64,000 bases of DNA, from NCBI RefSeq assembly GCF_003585925.1, contig NZ_NRJH01000018.1, positions 1 through 64,000 on the forward strand. The letters run 5' to 3'. Below the pieces are notes generated by a model, which saw only the letters and a program-made list of their open reading frames with translations, was not told the DNA's origin and searched no databases. This document shows positions 18,496-27,500 of the stretch, piece by piece. Position numbers and translations under genes: made by a program. Origin of the DNA: Psittacicella melopsittaci. GTDB taxonomy: Bacteria; Pseudomonadota; Gammaproteobacteria; Enterobacterales; Psittacicellaceae. Numbering within the stretch: position 1 is the stretch's first letter; every line of letters starts with the position of its first letter.

Positions 18496-19428
18496 TTATA
18501 TGTCATCTACTTGAGCGGCAATTACATCAACCATTTTCATTAAACTCTTTCTTACTTTCATTGGGATTAATGAGTCGGTAATTACCAAGTCTATATTTTG
18601 CCAACTGAGTTCATCATTTGGCTGTCTGTTTGTGATTTTTGATGATTCAATTAAAACAATTGTAAAGCGAGAAATTTGTGACATGGCTCTAGTAAATGAA
18701 GGTGCCTCAAATTTAGTTGTAGTACCACGTTCATTAAAGCCATCTGCCCCCACAAAACACAGATCCAAGCTGTATTCTTTTAATACAGGAACCATGTGTT
18801 TGGTATAAAGGGAATCAGATTGAGAATCAAATAAGCCCCCCGTTAAAATTAAACTTGGTCTGCGAGGTTCAGGAAGTTTAGAAATAGCATAACCTATACT
18901 GAGACTATTGGTCATTACTAGTACACGTTCAGTTTTACCTAAAAAGTTAACTATTTCAGCGGTTGTCGAACCTGAATCTATACCAATACGATGATTGGGG
19001 TGAATTAAACTCGCTGCTTGTTTAGCAATTGCGACTTTACATCTTTTCGAAATATCACGCAATTCCTCAGCTGTACGCGGAGGAGCTACTAATTCTTCGC
19101 TTTCTTCTTCTAACTCTTGTTCGTTTAAAGTTAAAATACCGTTAATTTTTAAAATTTCTTCTAAAGTTGCTTTATTTGGTTCTAATAAATCAAAGTCATT
19201 AGCACGAGGCGATGATAAATCTTCATCAAGAGCATAATAGGCTTTACTATTTGAAATTGCTCCACCTACTTTACGCACTAATAAACCTCTTGCTTCCATA
19301 TCAGCAAGATCGCGTCTTACAGTAATTTTTGAAACATTTAACATCTTACATAGTTCATCTACAGTAATAAATGAACGTTCGTTTACATTTTTGAGAATTA
19401 ATTGCTGTCGTATTGATTTTTTATTCAT
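18496..19428 (-). CDS. DeoR/GlpR family transcriptional regulator upstream of glmS
   Basis: The N-terminus (residues 1-57) is a DeoR helix-turn-helix: SFITVDELCKMLNVSKITVRRD. Residues 125-310 are the sugar-phosphate-sensing (DeoR C-terminal, ribose-5-phosphate-isomerase-like) domain with IGIDSGSTTAEIV and VMTNS blocks. Between them, residues about 60-122 form an acidic insert (run of Glu at 105-112) absent from ordinary members, which are about 250 residues against 310 here. DeoR-type regulators next to glmS are known in other gammaproteobacteria (GlmR in Pseudomonas), so control of amino-sugar synthesis is the likely job. That is inference from neighbourhood. It probably forms an operon with glmS. 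Confidence 0.88.
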   Translation of the reverse strand: MNKKSIRQQLILKNVNERSFITVDELCKMLNVSKITVRRDLADMEARGLLVRKVGGAISNSKAYYALDEDLSSPRANDFDLLEPNKATLEEILKINGILTLNEQELEEESEELVAPPRTAEELRDISKRCKVAIAKQAASLIHPNHRIGIDSGSTTAEIVNFLGKTERVLVMTNSLSIGYAISKLPEPRRPSLILTGGLFDSQSDSLYTKHMVPVLKEYSLDLCFVGADGFNERGTTTKFEAPSFTRAMSQISRFTIVLIESSKITNRQPNDELSWQNIDLVITDSLIPMKVRKSLMKMVDVIAAQVDDI

Positions 19429-19592
19429 ACTGCACCCTTAAATGCTTCCTCTTGCTTAATAACTTTTAAACCAGTAACTTTAGATTTATATTTTGATTTT
19501 GTATGATCTATTATATACAATTTTTTAGCTTTTGCTCACTTTTTTGATCTTTTTATGAACCTTTTTGCAGTTTTTTATAACCAAAGTAAGAC

Positions 19593-19616
19593 AAAATGAT
19601 CATTTGCGATCATTTT
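19593..19616. promoter_or_regulatory. Inverted repeat, candidate operator between the DeoR-type regulator and ubiA
   Basis: AAAATGATC (19593-19601) and GATCATTTT (19608-19616) form a perfect 9-base inverted repeat with a 6-base spacer, midway in the 303-base divergent gap. Further GATC-containing fragments (GATGATC at 19633-19639, TGATC near 19544) lie nearby. No U-tract follows, so an operator is more likely than a terminator; auto-regulation by the DeoR-type protein is a guess. Confidence 0.4.
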
Positions 19617-19690
19617 ACTCCATGGAGCAAGGATGATCTTGCCTTTTAACTGTAATTAACAAAGAAGAAGCCAACCCCAATGGCATTTAA

Positions 19691-19699
19691 TGATATAAT
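19691..19699 (+). promoter_or_regulatory. Extended -10 promoter of ubiA
   Basis: TG-A-TATAAT is an extended -10 element located 32 bases before the ubiA ATG; no good -35 box accompanies it, as is common for extended -10 promoters. Confidence 0.45.
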
Positions 19700-19731
19700 C
19701 TAAGGGCTAACTATAATTTCTAATCTTATTT

Positions 19732-20754
19732 ATGAAAGACAATCCATATATTAGATTAATGCGTTTTGATAAGCCTGTAGGGATTTTACTCTTAATTTTT
19801 CCTACGCTCATGGCTTTACTTATGGCTACCCAAGGTATGCCCGATTTAAAAAGCGTAATCATTTTTACTTTAGGTGTAGCTATTACTAGGGCTGCAGGGT
19901 GCATTCTTAATGATATAGCTGACCGTAATATTGATGGACAAGTAGAACGAACAAAAAATAGACCTCTAGCTAACAAAGAAATTTCGGTATTTAGTGCCCT
20001 AGTTCTTTTTGTGATTCTTGCTATTGTTGGTTTAGTTCTTCTCTACTTTTTACCACCAATTACTTATGTGTGGGCTGCATTATGCCTAATCTTAATGATA
20101 ATTTATCCTTTATCAAAAAGATTTTTTGCTGTACCACAACTATTTTTAGGTTTAGCCTTCTCTATGCCTATTCCAATGGTTTATGCTAATTATGGCATTA
20201 ACCCTTTAGCAAATATAGATGCTCTGCTTTTATTCTTTGCTAATGTGGCATGGACAATAGCCTATGACACCCAGTATGCTATTGCTGATATGGATGATGA
20301 TTTACGTGAAGGTAAAATTCACTCCTCGGCAATTACTTTTGGTCGCCATGTAAATAAAATAGTGTTCCTTTTAAACTTTGCTTACTTAGCTTTACTGGCT
20401 CTTTTAGGTTGGAAGAATCACTTTAGCTATTTATTTTACGTTGGTTTAGGGATAAATCTTCTCTGGTTTATCTACCATTACTTCAATGTAAATTCTCTCG
20501 ACGGTGCAACTGGCTTTAAAGCCTTTATGCAAAATATTTCTATAGGTTGGATTACCCTGTGGGCTTTAGCTTTAGGCTTAATCGGCATGCAAGCTCACAA
20601 GTATCAAGAAACTATTAATAATTCAGTACCTGTAACTAGTGCACCAGTAAATGTAACTCCTGCAACTCAGGACAATCCACCTGCAACTCAGGACAATCCA
20701 CCTGCAGATCAGGACAATCCACCTGAAAACCAGGATAATCCAAGCAATCCATAA
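19732..20754 (+). CDS. ubiA: 4-hydroxybenzoate polyprenyltransferase with a repetitive C-terminal tail
   Basis: UbiA attaches the polyprenyl chain to 4-hydroxybenzoate in ubiquinone synthesis at the inner membrane. Residues 1-290 are the polytopic enzyme, with the two prenyl-diphosphate-binding aspartate motifs NDIADRNIDGQVERT and YDTQYAIADMDDD, and the family start YIRLMRFDKPVGILLL. The final 50 residues are extra: an Ala/Thr/Pro-rich stretch and four copies of a heptapeptide of type PATQDNP, coded by 21-bp repeats. Such a hydrophilic tail is unusual for UbiA. A small membrane protein gene follows after 3 bases. No ubiC is adjacent. Confidence 0.94.
   Translation: MKDNPYIRLMRFDKPVGILLLIFPTLMALLMATQGMPDLKSVIIFTLGVAITRAAGCILNDIADRNIDGQVERTKNRPLANKEISVFSALVLFVILAIVGLVLLYFLPPITYVWAALCLILMIIYPLSKRFFAVPQLFLGLAFSMPIPMVYANYGINPLANIDALLLFFANVAWTIAYDTQYAIADMDDDLREGKIHSSAITFGRHVNKIVFLLNFAYLALLALLGWKNHFSYLFYVGLGINLLWFIYHYFNVNSLDGATGFKAFMQNISIGWITLWALALGLIGMQAHKYQETINNSVPVTSAPVNVTPATQDNPPATQDNPPADQDNPPENQDNPSNP
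20659..20742 (+). repeat. Four 21-bp tandem repeats in the ubiA tail
   Basis: Units at 20659-20679, 20680-20700, 20701-20721 and 20722-20742 code for PATQDNP, PATQDNP, PADQDNP and PENQDNP. The first two are nearly identical at DNA level; in-frame copy-number change would not break the gene. Confidence 0.9.
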
Positions 20755-20757
20755 GTT

Positions 20758-21108
20758 ATGTCTGAACAACAAAATACTCAACCAGAATTAACTAGAGAAT
20801 ACCAAGAGCGCTTACCTAAAATAAACATGCTTCACGTGTTAAACCTAGTGTTCTGTTTTCCTATTTTCTTCTATCCTTTATTAATGCTTCTTTCTGCTTC
20901 GTTAAATGAAGCACCACCAGGACAAGAACTTCTGGTTCAAGTAATAGATATAGTTATTTGGGTATACCCTTTACCTTTATTTATTCTTGTATGGCTCTTT
21001 AGCCGCATTTGGAATCATAACCAAAAGCTAGGTTTTAGAGTAATAGTTTCGGCAATTATTATTGAACTAATTCTTTGCCTAGGCTTTGTTATTTTTCTTG
21101 TCCAATAA
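20758..21108 (+). CDS. Small membrane protein, function unknown
   Basis: This 116-residue protein has a hydrophilic N-terminus of about 22 residues and three predicted membrane segments (about 25-47, 62-81 and 92-115). I do not recognise a family. It starts 3 bases after the ubiA stop and ends inside the bidirectional terminator, so it is co-transcribed with ubiA. No catalytic motif is visible. A link to quinone metabolism would rest only on operon position. Confidence 0.7.
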   Translation: MSEQQNTQPELTREYQERLPKINMLHVLNLVFCFPIFFYPLLMLLSASLNEAPPGQELLVQVIDIVIWVYPLPLFILVWLFSRIWNHNQKLGFRVIVSAIIIELILCLGFVIFLVQ

Positions 21109-21138
21109 AAAAATCCCCCGATTTGGGGGACTTTTTTT
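21105..21138. terminator. Bidirectional terminator between the ubiA unit and the arginase-family gene
   Basis: TCCCCC-5-GGGGGA stem flanked by an A-run on the left and a T-run on the right. It overlaps the last codons of both converging genes. Confidence 0.88.
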
Positions 21139-22000
21139 ATGAGAAAATTTCTAGATCTTGCATAAATTTTTGTAAATTATGCATATCCCAAGGCGTATAC
21201 TCAGCAAAAGTTAAGCCTACTACTTGGCTGTGTTTTTCTACTAGTTTAAGTAAAGTTAATACTTGCTGGAGTTTTAACTCTCCAGTAGTAAAAGGAACTT
21301 CGCCTTGATAAGGTTTATTATATAAAAGAGAGTAAAAGTCTTGTGAAGTTAAAACGTCTAAATCAAAGTGGACTGCAAGATATTTAAAATTATTTTTCTC
21401 TATCCAGTCTACAATTTCATTTGCACGTTCTTCTAACTCTTGCGGTGTTAAATATGCCAGTTGATGTTTAGCTAAATAGTCTTTTTCATAAGCTGACATT
21501 TTTTCATTTACTACTAAGCCTGCATAAAACACTTGTTTTTTTTGAAATGGATTTTCTACTAGAGCAGCTAACTCAGGAGCACCTTCACCAAGAAGATTAC
21601 CTAATACCATGGCATGTTCATTAGGAAATTGATTAGGAGTTGAAATATCTGGATGCGTATCTACCCAAAGGATCCCTAGTTGCTCTTTATACTTACCGTG
21701 TAGATAATCAAAAGGAGCTTGAGATACCGAGCAGTCTCCGCCAAACACTATAACCTTTTCTGGTTGGTGGATTTTTAGAATGCTTTTAGCACTACTCTGT
21801 TGCTCAGCAAGAACTTTTCCTGCATATACGCCATTTTCTATTGCTTGTTCTTGTGTAAAATCTGTGCGAACAGGAACTTCTACATCTAAATGCTTAGCAT
21901 TAACTGGGGCAATAGCACGTAAAATTTGCGAGCCCAGATAATAGATTGGATTTATCCCCCCTTGCCATTCCGGGAAAGTTAATCTTAATGTTTTAGTCAT
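21137..22000 (-). CDS. Arginase/agmatinase (ureohydrolase) family protein
   Basis: The 287-residue protein has the ureohydrolase fold signatures: GGDC (87-90), DTHPD (114-118) and HFDLDVL (211-217; D213 and D215). These match the binuclear manganese site of arginases and agmatinases, except that the first histidine ligand of the usual GGDH motif is a cysteine (C90). I recall the same GGDC form in a subgroup of bacterial arginase-family proteins, so it is not simply a broken copy, but the substrate cannot be called arginine or agmatine with safety. A good Shine-Dalgarno (AAGGA) precedes the ATG. The gene is divergent from an HxlR-family regulator, 108 bases apart, which probably controls it. 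Confidence 0.82.
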   Translation of the reverse strand: MTKTLRLTFPEWQGGINPIYYLGSQILRAIAPVNAKHLDVEVPVRTDFTQEQAIENGVYAGKVLAEQQSSAKSILKIHQPEKVIVFGGDCSVSQAPFDYLHGKYKEQLGILWVDTHPDISTPNQFPNEHAMVLGNLLGEGAPELAALVENPFQKKQVFYAGLVVNEKMSAYEKDYLAKHQLAYLTPQELEERANEIVDWIEKNNFKYLAVHFDLDVLTSQDFYSLLYNKPYQGEVPFTTGELKLQQVLTLLKLVEKHSQVVGLTFAEYTPWDMHNLQKFMQDLEIFS

Positions 22001-22082
22001 AGTTTTAATCCTTAATGTAACGATTGAAAATATTAGTTATAGTATAATAAAATACAATCGTAATTAATAGTACGGTCCTTTT

Positions 22083-22108
22083 GGATAGTAATATACAAGT
22101 GGATAGTT
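22083..22108. promoter_or_regulatory. Direct repeat in the arginase/HxlR divergent promoter region
   Basis: GGATAGTA (22083-22090) and GGATAGTT (22101-22108) are near-identical and 18 bases apart, the second doubling as the Shine-Dalgarno of the HxlR gene. HxlR proteins often bind paired sites upstream of their own gene; whether they bind here is a guess. Confidence 0.3.
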
Positions 22109-22450
22109 ATGAGTATATGCTACGTAGAAAATTATAGTAAGTTATCCGATACCCCCTTTGGTTATACTTTAAGTATGCTCAGTGGGAAATGGCGTTTAGT
22201 AATTCTCTATTTTCTCTATGAAATAGAAACTATACGCTTCAATGAGTTACAACGCAAAATCGATAATATAACCTATAGAACCTTAAGTAAAGAATTAAAA
22301 GCTATGGAAAAAGATGGCTTGGTGGTTCGTAAAGAATATAAACAAGTTCCTCCTAAAGTTGAATATAGCTTAACTGAAAAGGGGAAATCTTTATATCCTA
22401 TAATGGAGCAAATGTGTGCTTGGGGTTACCAACGTAAAAAAGAGAGCTAA
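22109..22450 (+). CDS. HxlR family transcriptional regulator
   Basis: The 113-residue protein is a full-length HxlR winged helix: GYTLSMLSGKWRLVILYFL at 18-36, the recognition region ITYRTLSKELKAMEKDGLV near 55-73, and the wing PPKVEYSLTEKGKSLYPIM at about 80-98. A cysteine (C4) near the N-terminus is where redox or aldehyde-sensing members react, but C4 alone is weak evidence. It is divergent from the arginase-family gene and is the likely regulator of that gene. Its last codons lie inside the terminator hairpin. Confidence 0.9.
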   Translation: MSICYVENYSKLSDTPFGYTLSMLSGKWRLVILYFLYEIETIRFNELQRKIDNITYRTLSKELKAMEKDGLVVRKEYKQVPPKVEYSLTEKGKSLYPIMEQMCAWGYQRKKES

Positions 22451-22467
22451 ACAGCTCTCTTTTTTTA
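22436..22467. terminator. Bidirectional terminator between hxlR-type gene and ssb
   Basis: AGAGAGCT (22441-22448) and AGCTCTCT (22453-22460) with an AAAC loop, flanked by A-run and T-run. Confidence 0.88.
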
Positions 22468-23445
22468 AAATGGTAATTCATCTTCGCTAATAGAAGTACT
22501 TTCTACGACTTTATTTTCTGGCGTAGATTTTGTTTCAGCAAGGTTTGCTTTATTAAAGCTACTATTACCAAAACCTTCGCTCTCTTCTTTACTAGCTTCA
22601 TAAGGAGAGGAGGTTGGATTTACTTGTAAATCACTTGGCTTTTCTTGATTATTAAAGCCACTTTGGTTATTAGCACTTTGTTGATTAAAGCTACCATGGT
22701 TATTTGTATTTTGCTGAGCAAAGCCACCTTGGTTATTTGTATTTTGCTGAGCAAAGCCACCTTGGTTATTTGCATTTTGCTGAGCAAAGCCACCTTGGTT
22801 GTTTGCCCCTTGCTGATTATAACTACCTTGGTTATTAAAACCTTGCTGATTAAAGCCACCCTGATTATTAAAACCACCTTGGTTGTTATAAGGGTTTTGG
22901 TTGTTATAATTATTTGCTCGAGCTTGGTTAGCAAAATATTGCTCAGAATTATTATACTGCCCTTGATTCATATTGCCATAACCTGGCGGGGCATTATTAG
23001 CAAACTGAGGTTGGGAATTATAGCCGTTGTTATATTGTTGATACTGAGCATTCCAGTCATTACCGTTGTTGAAGTTCTGGAAGTTATTTTGTCCATATTC
23101 ACTTTTTGGCGGACGAATAATTGCCTGCACCGTCTCGGCTTGAATCTCAATCGAAGTTCGTTCGGTGTTAGTTTGTTTATCAAGATATTTGCGCGAACGA
23201 ATACTTCCTTCTACAAACACTAATGAGCCTTTTTCTAAAGTATGAATAACTCTAACTGATCTTTCGTTGTAACAAACAACTCTATGCCAGTCTGTATTGG
23301 TTTGCCACTGATTAGTAGTACGATCTAACCAAAAAGTACTCGTAGCAAGAGAAAAGGCTGCAAATTCACCATACTTGGATTGGAAAAACTCAGGATCACG
23401 CCCCACATTCCCAACGAGAAAAACTTTATTTACATATAAGGCCAT
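22465..23445 (-). CDS. ssb: Single-stranded DNA-binding protein (first copy, long repeat linker)
   Basis: SSB coats single-stranded DNA in replication and repair and recruits partners through its C-terminal tip. The OB fold (residues 1-110) begins ALYVNKVFLVGNVGRDPE and contains FSLATSTFW and TDWHRVVCYNER. The tip EDELPF is the partner-binding acidic tail. Between them lies a linker of about 200 residues rich in Asn, Gln, Gly and Phe with 11-residue repeats (GGFAQQN-type), making the protein 326 residues against about 170 usually. A TTG 17 codons upstream is rejected: the ATG at 23445 gives the family start. It lies 65 bases after the second ssb gene on the same strand. Confidence 0.93.
   Translation of the reverse strand: MALYVNKVFLVGNVGRDPEFFQSKYGEFAAFSLATSTFWLDRTTNQWQTNTDWHRVVCYNERSVRVIHTLEKGSLVFVEGSIRSRKYLDKQTNTERTSIEIQAETVQAIIRPPKSEYGQNNFQNFNNGNDWNAQYQQYNNGYNSQPQFANNAPPGYGNMNQGQYNNSEQYFANQARANNYNNQNPYNNQGGFNNQGGFNQQGFNNQGSYNQQGANNQGGFAQQNANNQGGFAQQNTNNQGGFAQQNTNNHGSFNQQSANNQSGFNNQEKPSDLQVNPTSSPYEASKEESEGFGNSSFNKANLAETKSTPENKVVESTSISEDELPF
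22663..22827 (-). repeat. Five 33-bp tandem repeats in the ssb linker
   Basis: Units start at 22663, 22696, 22729, 22762 and 22795; the middle three are almost identical. Each codes for 11 residues of the NNQGGFAQQN type. More diverged units continue to about 22900. Confidence 0.88.
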
Positions 23446-23471
23446 AAAATGTTCTCTTTTAATTATAGGAT

Positions 23472-23502
23472 AAGCTCTTGCTAGAAGTTCTAACAAGAGC
23501 TT
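23472..23502 (-). promoter_or_regulatory. Intercistronic hairpin between the two ssb genes
   Basis: AAGCTCTTG (23472-23480) and CAAGAGCTT (23494-23502) form a perfect 9-base stem, with a nested short stem in the loop. No U-tract follows on the minus strand; a TATAAT box (minus strand, near 23453-23459) comes right after. It may be an mRNA processing or partial-termination element that sets the ratio of the two SSBs. Confidence 0.45.
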
Positions 23503-23510
23503 TAAAACTC

Positions 23511-24218
23511 TTAGAATGGGATACTATCATCATCTACTTCAGATGAAGAACTTGGGCTTGGAGTTTTTCCAGCTGGTTTTTGTAAAGTTGTTGCTGTTTC
23601 TGGTTTAGACTCATAAGGTGAAGCTTGGTTGTTCCAAGATGAAACAGCTTCTTGCTCTTTATTACCACCCCAGTTGGCATTAGCATTTTGGTTAAAACCT
23701 TTACTACTAAAGTTATTGCCACCTGCTTGGTTATTAGCATAATTATTCTGGTTGTTAAAGCCATTACCTTGACCAGCAAAGCCATTGTTACCTTGACCAA
23801 AGCCTTGACCAGCAAAGTTGTTATTGCCTTGTCCTGCAAAGCCATAACCTGCTTGGTTACCAGAAGTAGGACGCTCTACAATATTTAAAGTATCTACTTG
23901 AACGTCTAGGATTGTGCGTTCGGTATTTGTTTGTTGCTCAGTATATTTACGCGTACGTAAAGAACCTTCAACAAACACAAAAGCACCTTTGTGTAATCTT
24001 TGTACCGTATTTACTAGGTTTTGTGGACTTTGTGGGTTAATAAATAAAGAACAACGTACCCAGTCAGTATTATTGATCCACTCTCCAGTATTTGAGTCAC
24101 GGTATGATCTTTGTGTTGCCACTGAAAAAGTATATAAAGTGTAATTTGGTCCCGTTAATACAGTAGGATCTTGTCCTAGGTTACCTAAAAGGGTAACGCG
24201 ATTAATATATAATGCCAT
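23511..24218 (-). CDS. ssb: Single-stranded DNA-binding protein (second copy)
   Basis: The 235-residue protein has an OB fold of the same family (ALYINRVTLLGNLGQDP, FSVATQRSYRD, TDWVRCSLF, FVEGSLRTRKY), a Gly/Asn/Gln/Phe-rich linker with GQGNN-type repeats, and an acidic tip DDDSIPF. Both tips are intact, so both copies should recruit partners. The OB folds differ at many positions, so the duplication is not recent. A strong Shine-Dalgarno (GAGGTG) precedes the ATG. It is the first gene of a two-ssb unit and is divergent from the uvrA-like gene, the position of the ordinary ssb in enteric-type genomes. Confidence 0.92.
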   Translation of the reverse strand: MALYINRVTLLGNLGQDPTVLTGPNYTLYTFSVATQRSYRDSNTGEWINNTDWVRCSLFINPQSPQNLVNTVQRLHKGAFVFVEGSLRTRKYTEQQTNTERTILDVQVDTLNIVERPTSGNQAGYGFAGQGNNNFAGQGFGQGNNGFAGQGNGFNNQNNYANNQAGGNNFSSKGFNQNANANWGGNKEQEAVSSWNNQASPYESKPETATTLQKPAGKTPSPSSSSEVDDDSIPF

Positions 24219-24582
24219 AAAAGCACCTCGCTTAATTAAATGTAAATAATAATTTCATTATTCCGTGCACTGGTTTTAAATATTCCGTTTTTAAATTTTT
24301 TTCCGTTATTTATAATTTCTTTCGTAATTTAAAGTAAACATTTAAACAAGCGTTCAACGTAAATTAATGAAGACCTTAAATAAAAGAATAAATTAATATT
24401 CTTATTTCTGATTATATCACAAGTCATAATTTGCCAAGCTGTTTTTTCTAAGTTGATTCACTTTATTTTTCAACAACTTACAAATCCATTAATTTCATGG
24501 GAAAATTTAACAAAAAATCAAATTTGCCTCTTAAAAAGACTATAATATAGAAGTAATAAAATTCCATGGAGTCTTATAAAAG
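24219..24582. promoter_or_regulatory. Divergent promoter region, ssb / uvrA-like
   Basis: These 364 bases hold no gene. A TATAAT box at 24541-24546 probably drives the uvrA-like gene. In E. coli this gap carries a LexA box (CTGT-N8-ACAG); I searched by eye on both strands and found none. No strong hairpin is present. Confidence 0.5.
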
Positions 24583-27500
24583 ATGAGTTTTCCACGTAAT
24601 ATAGATATTCAAAATGCTTATATTCATAATCTCAATATTAAGCATCTTGAAATTCCTTTAAATAAATTTGTCGTTATTACAGGTGCCTCAGGTAGTGGTA
24701 AATCTACTTTAATTCATAACGTTTTAACTAACCAAGCTGCACGTATGCTAAATCTTGGCTTAAATAGAAGCCTATTTAACAACCTGCAGTATTTTTCTGA
24801 CCATCAAGCGTTAAAAGTAACAGGAATTACTCCTGTGCAATATTTAAGCCAACGCTTTGAGCATAAAAGTCGTCGCTTAAATTTAGCTCAGTTTATCGAT
24901 GTAGAAACGCCAATTAACGTGTTATTTTCTCGCTTTTCTGCCTTTGCCGATGATAATATTTCCGAAGCTTATGATAAGGGAAAAATTTATAAACTTATTA
25001 CTAACCTTCCTTCGCCAGATAAACAAACTTTAGAAAACGCTTTACAACGTCGTGGACAGGGGTATAAATACCGTTATCAAGTAACCTTCCCTATTCATTT
25101 ACCTATGCTTCCTGGTTTAGAAGACCTTGATTTCCCTGCTCCAGATAATTTAACTCAAGATCAAATTATTGCCCGCAATAAGTTAATTTTCAAGGCAATT
25201 AACAGTAACTTTAACTATGACCAAGATACAGTTGTTGTTAATAAAAAGCATGTTTTTGACTATTATGATCTCCAAGACGATATCGAGGATTTAACTTTTT
25301 GTATTGAAACTTTTGATGTTTGTTTTTCCGAGTTTAGAGATCCACAAAATCTGCCAGAAAACTTTGCCATAAATTTTGATCATGCTTATGATAATGCCTT
25401 GCAATATGAAGAGCAAGCGTTTAAGGATTACTTTAATAAGCATGCTGCCCAACAAACAGATTTGCATAAATTAGGGCTAAAAAACTTAAAAGATGAGCAA
25501 AGAGTTGAGTATACTGCAACTAACAGTAATAAACTGCGCATACTCTATCCACCTTCAGTAGGGATTTACCTACCAACCCAAGAGCTACTTACCGATTATC
25601 CTTTACAAAGTGTGGTAGAGAATAAACAGAAAAAGCTAGTTTTTGATGCGCATGATCTTAACGCCTTTTCTACCTTTGGTAAAAATAAATGCCCTACTTG
25701 TAAAGGCTCGGGTTTAAATAGTGCAAGTAATGATGCTTTAAATGAATACTGCCCTAAATGTAAAGGTATAGGTCTAGCTAAGTATATTCTAGCAGCCAAA
25801 CTCGAAAACAAAACTTACAAAGAGTTATTCACCGAACCTCTTGATAAGGTATATAGTTTTTTCCAAAGATATTTAAAGAAAGAAAAAGGAAAAATTTCTC
25901 CTAGTGAAAAAATTAGTAATGCTGTAGATATGCAAGTTTTTAAAGTCTCTTTAATTCAAGAGATCTTAACTAACTTGGAACATCTGATTGACTTAAAACT
26001 TGGATATTTAAATCTGGTTCGTAAAATCTATACTCTTTCGGGCGGAGAAATCCAACATATTCAATTAAGTAAAATCTTAACCCATCAAACAACTGGAGTT
26101 ACTTATATCCTCGATGAACCTTCAATAGGTTTACCGCCTGCAAGCAACCAGGTACTAATTAATAAATTACGGGCGGTGGTTGATCGAGGCAACTCGGTTA
26201 TAGTTGTTGAACATGATCGCGATTTTATTACCCAAGCTGATTACGTTATAGTTCTTCATGCGGGAAATATTACCTTTGCTGGCGAACAACAGCAACTACT
26301 CGAAGCAGATATTCCTCTAGTTAAATATCTGCAATATCAAACGCCAATTTCGCAAGTTTTTGCAGATATAAATAATAAAAACTATAACCAAGCTTTAGAA
26401 CAAGATAAACTTTCGCTCGATCAAGAAGGCTTAAAAAATATTCTGATTAACACTAACTTTAGCCAAAATATTGCCAATAATCTTGATACAGCCAAAGTCT
26501 ATGCCAAAAGTTTAGATATCTCCCTCGAGACTTTATTCTCTCCCGCTTACAAAGAAATTAAACGGGAAAAGTTTGTTTATGTGGGCGTTAACCAAGGGTA
26601 CTTTAAAAACCAAACCGTTGCCTTTATGCGTAATGCGATTAACGTAATAACGGGAGTATCGGGATCAGGGAAGTCTTTCTTTGCTTATCGAGTTCTTTAT
26701 TTAGCAACTCAAGCTGCCTTAAAGCCTGGGGTTAAAGTTGAAGAATTTAAAAAGCAATATAAAATAAAAAATATTCTTGGGGGCATCGGCTCTTCTTTAA
26801 CACCTGAACAAAAAGTTAATCCAGGGCATAAATTCTCGCGTATTATCTATACCAAACAAAATCTGCATGAAGTTAATCTCAGTAGAAGTATTAGTTCTTA
26901 CTTCAATATAGATACAGATCTAGCTAAGATTTTTGCCGATAGTGCTAAATTAACTTTCCGCCAACAAAACTCAGTGCTCGGTAAATCAATTATTCTCGAA
27001 GAAGCAGACTTTGTTATTAAAACAGGAAAAAGAAAAAATCTTTGCTCGGAATGTAATGGTAAAAAATATATTCAAGTCCAACTCGAAAAGGATATTAGCG
27101 AAAATATAACCTGCCCTGAATGTAATGGAGCAGGCTTTGCACCTTATGTTCTTTCGGTATATTTATCTTATGACCCACATAGTCAGATGAGATACAATAT
27201 TGCTGATTTTTACAAGCTGACTATAGATCAGGCTTATGAGTTCTTGCTTAAATATCACAAGTCCTTTCCGTCAATAGGACTCAAACATATAATTCTACGC
27301 TTGGCTTATTTAAAACGTTTCCGTCTCGGGCATTTAAGCTTAGGGCAAAAGCTCGAAGATATTTCAGGTGGGGAATTACAAAGACTTTATCTCATTCGAG
27401 AAATTAGTGGCACTAAGATCAATAAAACTAATCCTAAAGATCAAGAGTATTTAATTATTATTGATGAACCAACCACAGGTCTCCACTTTGATGATATTCA

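Noticed and set aside
22645-23223. Long open frame on the plus strand opposite ssb (192 codons, Leu/Ile/Val-rich)
   Set aside because: It is the mirror of the repetitive Asn/Gln-rich ssb linker; the composition is an artefact of the repeats and there is no ribosome site.
24219-24582. LexA box in the ssb/uvrA-like gap
   Set aside because: No CTGT-N8-ACAG or close variant is present.
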